From Thermanaeromonas toyohensis ToBE (lineage in GTDB: Bacteria > Bacillota > DSM-521 > Neomoorellales > Neomoorellaceae): 64,000 bases of DNA. The translations under genes and the position numbers were made by a program. Below the pieces are notes generated by a model. The model was not told the origin of the DNA. It worked only from the letters and a program-made list of their open reading frames with translations, and did not search any database. The stretch covers positions 1,569,587-1,633,586 of the forward strand of contig NZ_LT838272.1 in the NCBI RefSeq assembly GCF_900176005.1, read 5' to 3'. Positions 58,324-64,000 of this stretch are shown here, piece after piece; within the stretch, counting starts at the first letter, position 1, and each line of letters opens with the position of its first letter.

Positions 58324-59048
58324 GGCTGGCCAAAGTGGCTGTCGTGTTTGATAGGGATGTCCCCGCCGGGCTCTATATCGGGAGCCGAGCGGAGCAGGCA
58401 GTGAAGGAATATACCGGGCATTGCAGGGTGGCATTGTACGAAGTCGACACCGGAAGAATATATGGGCTGGAAGAAATGCTTCCGGAGGGCGGCCGGGTGC
58501 GGGGGCCGAAGCTCTGGCCGCCCTCTTCAGAGTCCCTTTCCGGGCTATTGCCGGAACTAGACAGGGAAATTGACTGGCTCGGCGAGCGGCTCAGGAAGCT
58601 CCGGGAGCATAAGGAAGAAATCCAGTTCTTGATAGGCGTGTTCAAGCTGCTCGAGCGCGGGGTAGTGGTCACGCCTGACGGCGGCTACGGCAGGTGGCCG
58701 GAATGGAGCCCTTGCTTCAGGCCGAAGGACGGCACGCTTCACTTCCTCTCGGCAGGGGTCGGGGATTACACCAGGGACGTGCCCTTTCTGCGGGGGCGCA
58801 GCGCTTATGTTGTGCCGCGGGAATACTTCACCGGTGTTGACCCCCGCATGGAGCATGCACTGAAAGTGCCGGTGGTTTCTCTTGAGCAGGTAAAGCACGA
58901 TACGTGCCGGTACTGTGGGGAACCCCGCCCCGTGATGGAGTGGTACCAGGAAGTATACGGCTCTCCGGATGGTGACTTGTGCGAGAGGATCATCTTCCTG
59001 GCCTGCTGTGGCCTTCAGGTGCTGTACAGGCAGGAGTTCAGCTGTTAG
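58320..59048 (+). CDS. hypothetical protein with possible zinc site
   Basis: The 242-residue protein overlaps the VWA gene by 4 nt and so belongs to the MoxR/VWA operon. It has a central coiled coil (LGERLRKLREHKEEIQFLIG) and a C-terminal segment with CRYCGEP and later CERIIFLACCGLQ that could hold zinc. No family is recognised. Confidence 0.62.
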   Translation: MRLAKVAVVFDRDVPAGLYIGSRAEQAVKEYTGHCRVALYEVDTGRIYGLEEMLPEGGRVRGPKLWPPSSESLSGLLPELDREIDWLGERLRKLREHKEEIQFLIGVFKLLERGVVVTPDGGYGRWPEWSPCFRPKDGTLHFLSAGVGDYTRDVPFLRGRSAYVVPREYFTGVDPRMEHALKVPVVSLEQVKHDTCRYCGEPRPVMEWYQEVYGSPDGDLCERIIFLACCGLQVLYRQEFSC

Positions 59049-59223
59049 GACGCCTTTGCGATGCGATAAGAGGATGAACCATTCTGTGTGCTACCGGTAG
59101 GGTTACCGCCCTGTTGTCCTTCCCGACACTTTCCCGGAGGGAGCAGCAGGGCGGTGATGTTTAAAATCGGGGCTGCTTGCCAATTTTGGTGAATTAGGGC
59201 AGGCCCTGAGGAGGAGATGGGGG

Positions 59224-61887
59224 ATGGAATCCGGCAGCACGAATCAGTGGAAGGGGCCGGCGGCATGGGAGGACCTGGAAGCGGAAGCGCTGTCCCGTGC
59301 CGGCCGTACAGACCTTGAGGTCTGGCAACAGTTTTTCCAAATATTCAGGGCCAGGAAAAAGAAAGGCCAAAAAATAAAGCTGTTAGAAAAGCTCTGTGAG
59401 AACAAATTCCCCTTTACAGCCGAGATAAGAAATTTGGCTGACTATCCAGTCGTTGAAGATGTTTTTATGCGAACCGGGAAGCTCTTCACGCGGAGAGACG
59501 TGGAAGCTTTATGGGACTGCAAGTACCTCGTACCCAAGTACTGGCTGTTTGTTTATGCGAAATACCTGCACGGACATGTCAGGGAATACGCTACCGCGCT
59601 ACTGCGGGAGCACCAAGAACTTGTTTTGCTGTTACTGTTATGGAGCCTATATTGGGATGATTCGGGGGTACGGCTTGAAGTAGGGTTGAAAAACAGGCTG
59701 GACCACGGTTCTGCCTGTCTGTGCAGAGATTCCCTGCGAAATATCGTTCTTAACGAATGGGACCGGGTATTGGACGTATTAAAAACAAGCATCAAATTTG
59801 GCGATAAATGGGACCAGAAAAACTGGACCACTTACATTCATACCCGTGCGGGCAGAATTAGGAAATGTTTAGCTGAATATGCAGGGGTGACCTTGGCTGA
59901 TGCCGCGCAGAAACCGGCCGGCAGCAGACCGCTTGCCGGGCCTGATGGCAGGAGTCGGGAAAATAGGCGAGCTTGCGAAGAGGGGATGCCTGCCTGGAGT
60001 AACGGACAGGAAAGGAAACTGGATGCAGGGAGCGAGGGAAAGGCAGCGCAGTCAGGGAAAGGCAGAGACCTGCTCAGGCCCGATGTTCCGAAGATGTGGC
60101 TGGAGCTGTTTTCACGGCCCGTGAGGTGGATGGAACTGGACCCTGCTGTAAGGGAGCAGTACCTAAAGAAGGCAGAAGAGGCGGCTGTAAGCCAAAAGGC
60201 GGCGGAGGTCAAAAGGATACTAGAGATGCTGGCCAGCGGAAGCTTCCCGATTCTAGTGAGCGACAGCGAGGCTTACAGCCAGATGTGGCAGTTTGCAGCG
60301 CTGCTGTACCGGAGGTTTTGGCGGGTCTGGCTTGACGCTCACTGCTTCAACGTCTACAGCGGTAGCCGGCAGGAGGATTTGGGCAGCAGGGAGGCTGGGT
60401 ACTGGGACAAGCTGTTCAGGCAGGCGGTTTACAGGCACGGGCCAGAATACGTGCTGTCGGCAATCAGCCGCAACCCTGGCAAAGAGGGTATAGCCAGAGC
60501 GGGAACATACCATGTGCTGAGGCACTGGTTCCAGAGGACGAAGGCGGGAGTGGTAGGGTGCGGGACGCCGGCGGAAGCGATAGGCGTCCTGCAGTCGCTC
60601 AGCGCAAAGGTGCGCGGCGTCAGAGGGGTCCTTGCGGCGGCCGGGTTTCGGGCGGAGGCAGTCCTGGGCGGAGTTTTTAAGGACTTTCATAACGGGCGAC
60701 TTTTGAAGCTCTTCGACGCTCTGGTAGGGGACGTTTTGGAGAAGGTGCGCGCCCTGTGTCCGTTCAGGGATGCGGGGTGGGCGCTCGACCGGGTGGCGGC
60801 CGTGCTTGCGGACATGGAAGAAGCCGGGCTTCCTGTTGGAGTAGAGACCGCCGGACGGATAGAGAGGGAGCGCGGTCTGGTGAGGTCCCTCCTCTGCCGG
60901 CTGGCGGCTCTGGCCGCGCAGGCGTACCGTCTCAGGGAAGAACAAGAAAAATGCCGGAAGAAAGAGGAGGCTGGCTTCAGAGAAACGCTAATACAGCTCC
61001 TGTACTCTAATCCGTACACCGGGCGTTCGGTGCGCCGTGCGTGGGGGGTGTGCCTGAGGGCCTGGCTCGGGCGTGAGTTCGGGCTGCCGCCGGAGGGGAT
61101 AGTCGCCCGGGTGGCCAGTTCGTTCTTGAGGGCATGCGGTTACGTTGCGGTTCGCGTGAAGCAACAGGGCGGTATGCTGCTTACCAGGTGGTGGTTGAAC
61201 GGCGGCGGGAGCACCGGTTTCAGGTTCGTCCCAGCGCGGGATCCGAGGTGGAATAACCCACTGGAGGAAATCCAGGCCCTGTACGCTCTCGCCGTGGCGG
61301 CAGACGCCTGCTGCAGGTTCCTTCCGGGAAGGTCCGGTGGCGGCAACAGCACACGTGAGCGCTCCCAGGGTAGCCCGCCGGGGTCACCGGCAAGGAAGGG
61401 TGGCTTTGCGGCTAGCGCGTTGCGGCCCCGGTATCCCCGGAGCGCGAAAGTGCAAATAGATGAAGGCCGGTCGGGGTACCGGTGCGGGAACGGGGAACAG
61501 AAGCAGCGGGCGCATCAGGTGTGCGGCCACTTCCGGAGGCTGCTGCCGGGGCAGAAGGCGAGTGAGAAAGCGCTGGAGAACGCGCTCCTTTATGCGGGGC
61601 TTGTTTTCCTGCCGGAGGGGTTTACCTTCGTGCGGCCCCACGTGCGCGGCGGCATCCCCCCGGGGCCGGACGTGTTTTCGGCGACTGTGTACGCCCAGAG
61701 CGTTGCGTACCTTCTGGACCTGTGTGCCGCCGGGGCGGCGGCCGGGCGGGGGATGGACCCGAAGGTATTCGGCTTCGAGGTGCGGGTCAGCCGGTCGGGG
61801 CGGTACTACGAGAGCTTCAGGCGCGTGGGCGACCCCTTGAAGGCGGCGGACGGACTGCGCTGTTCGGGGCATTTCGGGGCGGAGTAA
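59224..61887 (+). CDS. large orphan protein of 887 residues
   Basis: No domain is recognised. Residues 1-215 and 290-690 look folded and helical (LEVWQQFFQIFRARKKKGQK; YAKYLHGHVREYATALLREH; WLDAHCFNVYSGSRQEDLG). Two low-complexity, basic linkers (about 225-285 and 700-765) separate them from a C-terminal domain (VRPHVRGGIPPGPDVFSATV, VFGFEVRVSRSGRYYESFR). The size and architecture suggest a nucleic-acid enzyme or scaffold. ATG at 59224 follows GAGGAGATGGGGG. The leader holds a hairpin (ACCGCCCTG at 59105, CAGGGCGGT at 59147). It stands alone. Confidence 0.6.
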   Translation: MESGSTNQWKGPAAWEDLEAEALSRAGRTDLEVWQQFFQIFRARKKKGQKIKLLEKLCENKFPFTAEIRNLADYPVVEDVFMRTGKLFTRRDVEALWDCKYLVPKYWLFVYAKYLHGHVREYATALLREHQELVLLLLLWSLYWDDSGVRLEVGLKNRLDHGSACLCRDSLRNIVLNEWDRVLDVLKTSIKFGDKWDQKNWTTYIHTRAGRIRKCLAEYAGVTLADAAQKPAGSRPLAGPDGRSRENRRACEEGMPAWSNGQERKLDAGSEGKAAQSGKGRDLLRPDVPKMWLELFSRPVRWMELDPAVREQYLKKAEEAAVSQKAAEVKRILEMLASGSFPILVSDSEAYSQMWQFAALLYRRFWRVWLDAHCFNVYSGSRQEDLGSREAGYWDKLFRQAVYRHGPEYVLSAISRNPGKEGIARAGTYHVLRHWFQRTKAGVVGCGTPAEAIGVLQSLSAKVRGVRGVLAAAGFRAEAVLGGVFKDFHNGRLLKLFDALVGDVLEKVRALCPFRDAGWALDRVAAVLADMEEAGLPVGVETAGRIERERGLVRSLLCRLAALAAQAYRLREEQEKCRKKEEAGFRETLIQLLYSNPYTGRSVRRAWGVCLRAWLGREFGLPPEGIVARVASSFLRACGYVAVRVKQQGGMLLTRWWLNGGGSTGFRFVPARDPRWNNPLEEIQALYALAVAADACCRFLPGRSGGGNSTRERSQGSPPGSPARKGGFAASALRPRYPRSAKVQIDEGRSGYRCGNGEQKQRAHQVCGHFRRLLPGQKASEKALENALLYAGLVFLPEGFTFVRPHVRGGIPPGPDVFSATVYAQSVAYLLDLCAAGAAAGRGMDPKVFGFEVRVSRSGRYYESFRRVGDPLKAADGLRCSGHFGAE

Positions 61888-61918
61888 GGCAGTTGTTTGT
61901 AGGGGCTGGCGGGGCTCT

Positions 61919-61969
61919 CCCGCCTTTCCCTTTCCCCTGTGGGGTGCACAGGGGAGAGGGGAAGGCGGG
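61919..61969. other. 22-bp GC-rich hairpin
   Basis: The arms 61919-61940 (beginning CCCGCCTTTCCC) and 61948-61969 (ending GAAGGCGGG) pair over 22 nt with two G-T wobbles around a 7-nt loop. There is no T run. It lies 31 nt after the orphan gene and 69 nt before the next. Confidence 0.7.
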
Positions 61970-62037
61970 AACGCCTGGTGGAGGGGGCTGCACGACAGCC
62001 TTCTCCTTGCCAAAAAGCTGTCCTGGGAGGGATAGGC

Positions 62038-62280
62038 ATGAGTGCCCGGACGGTGGAGTTCACCCGGGCGGTGCGGCCCTTGGGGCCAGCGCTGCAGCCG
62101 ACCGCACGTGGGGGACGAAAGAAGAAGCGGGTGCTGGAGAAGTGCTGCAAGGAAACCTGGAGGGACCACCTGGCTGAGTGGGTATGGAACGCTCCTGAGC
62201 CGGTGTTCCGGCTGGTGCTTCTGCTTTTGCGTGTGAGCTGGTGCATGCGTAAGGTTGCAAGGGTCTTTTGTGTGCGGTAG
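62038..62280 (+). CDS. small hypothetical protein with hydrophobic tail
   Basis: Eighty residues (SARTVEFTRAVRPLGPALQP, basic GGRKKKRVLEKCC, and VFRLVLLLLRVSWCM). A peripheral or membrane-bound protein is likely. ATG 62038 follows GGGAGGGATAGGC. No family is recognised. Confidence 0.5.
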   Translation: MSARTVEFTRAVRPLGPALQPTARGGRKKKRVLEKCCKETWRDHLAEWVWNAPEPVFRLVLLLLRVSWCMRKVARVFCVR

Positions 62281-62295
62281 TCGGGGTGCCCGTTG

Positions 62296-62583
62296 ATGGG
62301 CCGCAAAAAACTGACCGCCCGGGAGGGAGCGACTGTGAGCGCAATAACGCTTGCGGGCACAAAAAGGAAGTTCAGGCTGCCCAGGTCGCTGTGGCTGAGG
62401 AAGCCGGCGACGCGGGTGGTGCCGGACAGAAAGAAGGAGGAGAGCCGGCGCGCGTGCCGGCGGAAGGAGTGGGAGAAAGAGCTGGAGGACATGAGTTTCA
62501 CTCTCCCAGAAGATATAGGGAGAGGACACCGGGTTCTACTGGAAGTCCTCTTCGCGGTGTGCGTTAACGACTTTTCTTTGTGA
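62296..62583 (+). CDS. small basic hypothetical protein
   Basis: About 95 residues, strongly basic (GRKKLTAREGATVSAITLAG, RKEESRRACRRKEWEKELED). It could bind nucleic acid. TTG at 62293 or ATG at 62296 may start it; the ribosome-binding site is weak. Confidence 0.45.
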   Translation: MGRKKLTAREGATVSAITLAGTKRKFRLPRSLWLRKPATRVVPDRKKEESRRACRRKEWEKELEDMSFTLPEDIGRGHRVLLEVLFAVCVNDFSL

Positions 62584-62664
62584 GGAAAAGAAAGCAGCCC
62601 GGCATGCGCTGGCCTGCCAGCTTTAACCAGGGCATGCCGGGCAAAAAAAGGAGGGCGAAAAAGC

Positions 62665-62982
62665 GTGTTTGCCCTTGCCGAGCTGATCCCAGAGGATGTA
62701 AGGGAAGCGATGTTCCGCCTTTGCGGTGGTGGCCGTGCTGGCCAGCCAGCTGAGCACGTAGATGGTGAGGCTGCGGCCTACCGGAGCGATGGTTCCCGGG
62801 TGCCGCTGGAGGCCGCTGTGGAAGTCCTGGTTCAGGACAGGCGGTTCAGGGGTGCGGCGCGGCGCGGCCGGGAGCCGTACGGGCTGGCGCGGGAGGTCCT
62901 CCGCAGTGCCGGCATCCGGGTCCCGCGGAGGCACTTCCGCAAGGTCATGTTGGAGGCGTCGAGAAAGGTGCTGGCTAGTTAA
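62665..62982 (+). CDS. small hypothetical protein
   Basis: The 105-residue protein (FALAELIPEDVREAMFRLCG, EPYGLAREVLRSAGIRVPRR) is unassigned. GTG at 62665 follows AAAGGAGGGCGAAAAAGC. An 11-bp hairpin (GCCCGGCATGC/GCATGCCGGGC, 62597-62642) lies 22 nt upstream. Confidence 0.55.
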   Translation: MFALAELIPEDVREAMFRLCGGGRAGQPAEHVDGEAAAYRSDGSRVPLEAAVEVLVQDRRFRGAARRGREPYGLAREVLRSAGIRVPRRHFRKVMLEASRKVLAS

Positions 62983-63037
62983 GGCGCTGCCCCGCGCGGA
63001 CTGTCCGTGCGGGGCGCTCTAACAAGGGGGGTATAAA

Positions 63038-63346
63038 ATGGGCTACATCGTGATGACGTTCGAGGAATTCATAGAGGGCCTGGACCGCATAATAGAGGAA
63101 GCCAAAAAGATAGTGAGACTTCTGACCCACAGTCCAGTTTATGCGCCGTGGTTCAGGGGGCTGTGGGAGGCAGACGGAGATGTGTATGATTTTTATCCAT
63201 TGGCCCGGGAAATCAGCTGGAAGGTGTGCGGCCGCGACCTTTCTCTGATGCAGTGGGAGAAGGCGTGGCAGTACCGGACTGTGCTGGCGAACGAGTTGAA
63301 GGTTGCGCGTGAAGAGTTCGCAAATGCAGTCGTTGGCTGGTATTAA
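63038..63346 (+). CDS. small acidic hypothetical protein
   Basis: The 102-residue protein (TFEEFIEGLDRIIEEAKKIV, WFRGLWEADGDVYDFYPLAR) is helical and unassigned. ATG at 63038 follows AAGGGGGGTATAAA. A strong GCCCCGCGCGGAC hairpin (62989-63015) lies 22 nt upstream. Confidence 0.58.
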   Translation: MGYIVMTFEEFIEGLDRIIEEAKKIVRLLTHSPVYAPWFRGLWEADGDVYDFYPLAREISWKVCGRDLSLMQWEKAWQYRTVLANELKVAREEFANAVVGWY

Positions 63347-63375
63347 TGTACCAGAACCGGGGAGGTTGCGGTCTT

Positions 63376-64000
63376 ATGGTTATAACACTTATCGAAGAAG
63401 TAAGCCCCGGAGATGTAATAAGGTTTGAGGAAGCAGAAGAGAAGCTCTGGAACAGCCCTCCTCCGGTAGAGGCGCGCTACCGCCTGGCCGGTGGTGATGA
63501 GGGGAGGATAGACCGGGACACCTGGAACAAGCTGAACAAGCAGTACTGGGGCGAAGATGTCCTGGAAGAGTTCGATATGTTTTTTGCCTTGCCCAGGTGG
63601 AGGCTGTTTGGGGATGCTCCTGATATTCTCCGTGCTGCCGGGTACGACGTGAACGTCGTTACTCTGGAAGAGCAGGCCGCGGAGCGGCGGAGGCGGTACA
63701 TGGCCGCTGTCGAGGAGCAGAAAAAGAGGGAGGAAGAAAGACGGCAGCAGAGAAAGCGTGCGGAGGGACTGATTGAGCAAGAAACATGCGGTTTAGTCAA
63801 AGCCGGAGAAGTGGCCGGTTTTTATGAGTTATTTGATGAAGAATATAGCGTACGACCCCTGGGGTTCTACCACAGCGGCCTGGACTTTCTCTCCGTCGGC
63901 CGTTCGCGCTTAACGAGGAAGAAGATGGTCCTGCACGGCTACGGCAACGCCGTAGACACGTACTGCGACCCCGAGACGGCTGAAGAACTCTTCCGGCGCA
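63376..64000 (+). CDS. hypothetical protein, cut by the window end
   Basis: ATG at 63376 follows GGGGAGGTTGCGG and opens a frame that remains open to the end (at least 208 codons). It begins VITLIEEVSPGDVIRFEEAE, has a charged coiled coil near residues 105-135 (RYMAAVEEQKKREEERRQQR), and then VAGFYELFDEEYSVRPLGFY. No family is recognised. It lies 29 nt after the previous gene. Confidence 0.62.
   Translation, partial: MVITLIEEVSPGDVIRFEEAEEKLWNSPPPVEARYRLAGGDEGRIDRDTWNKLNKQYWGEDVLEEFDMFFALPRWRLFGDAPDILRAAGYDVNVVTLEEQAAERRRRYMAAVEEQKKREEERRQQRKRAEGLIEQETCGLVKAGEVAGFYELFDEEYSVRPLGFYHSGLDFLSVGRSRLTRKKMVLHGYGNAVDTYCDPETAEELFRR

Noticed and set aside
57139-58434. Minus-strand open frame of 431 codons
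   Set aside because: It is antisense to the VWA-domain gene, whose metal-site motifs are clear.
61384-62529. Minus-strand open frame of 381 codons
   Set aside because: It spans the end of the orphan gene, a hairpin and two small genes, and its reading is Pro/His/Arg-rich without motifs.
1-64000. tRNA or rRNA genes, including a tRNA attachment site
   Set aside because: No GTTCRANNC-type T-loop with a matching acceptor stem and no rRNA segment was recognised by eye; a covariance search would be decisive.

Overview
The window looks like chromosome from a spore-forming, flagellated, Gram-positive anaerobe or thermophile of the Clostridia type (Peptococcaceae, Desulfotomaculales or Thermoanaerobacterales-like), joined to a long accessory element. 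This placement is inference. It rests on a flagellar export operon, SpoIIM-like and SpoVS proteins, S-layer-homology (SLH) proteins, copper-amine-oxidase-like stalk domains, Rpn-family nucleases, an ISLre2 remnant, and the GC-rich, GTG/TTG-start-rich coding. No tRNA or rRNA gene was seen.

Region 1 (1-19.1 kb) is the core-like part. It starts with the 3' end of rfbD and with rfbB (dTDP-rhamnose pathway). A tight export operon fliP-fliQ-fliR-flhB-flhA follows, then a short sigma-factor-like gene and flagellin. Behind the flagellin terminator lie a CgeB-type glycosyltransferase fused to a methyltransferase and a family-2 glycosyltransferase, so sugar supply and transfer genes flank the flagellar genes. 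Next come a P-loop protein, an HD-GYP phosphodiesterase, a secreted M1 peptidase, a TPR plus stalk-domain protein, three secreted surface proteins (one with SLH repeats), a SpoIIM-like protein and SpoVS.

Region 2 (19.4-25.7 kb) opens the accessory element. A ParM-like actin, a candidate centromere of four 13-bp sites spaced 55-33-55 bp and a ParR-like protein form a type II partition locus. They are followed by a RusA-like nuclease, a replication-relaxation-like protein and a VirD4/TraD-type coupling ATPase.

Region 3 (25.8-41.1 kb) is a graveyard with a few intact genes. Decayed or truncated items include an ISLre2 transposase, Rpn-family nucleases, DUF433/DUF5615 and DUF2442 fragments and an ArdC-like antirestriction gene. 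Intact items include an ECF sigma factor, an AT-rich SLH protein, a large Type IIG restriction-modification enzyme, and a three-gene operon with a radical SAM protein.

Region 4 (41.3-46.1 kb) is the most unusual part. It is almost gene-free around one XerC/D-type recombinase and holds about twenty different near-perfect palindromes of 14-26 bp. Several sit in duplicated units whose flanks are conserved while both palindrome arms change together. Two tandem copies of a small terminated transcription unit share the same promoter but carry different upstream palindromes. I do not recognise this arrangement.

Region 5 (46.3-64 kb) is plasmid- or ICE-like: a ParB-like protein, an S1-domain protein, a second replication-relaxation-like protein, a Csx15-like protein, a Myb-like regulator, a two-repeat orphan CRISPR, a DUF6744/MoxR/VWA cassette interrupted by a nucleotidyltransferase toxin-antitoxin-like pair and two Imm70-like paralogues, an 887-residue orphan protein and several small unknown genes. 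Many genes here are preceded by GC-rich hairpins. All family names come from reading the translations by eye and were not confirmed by a search.
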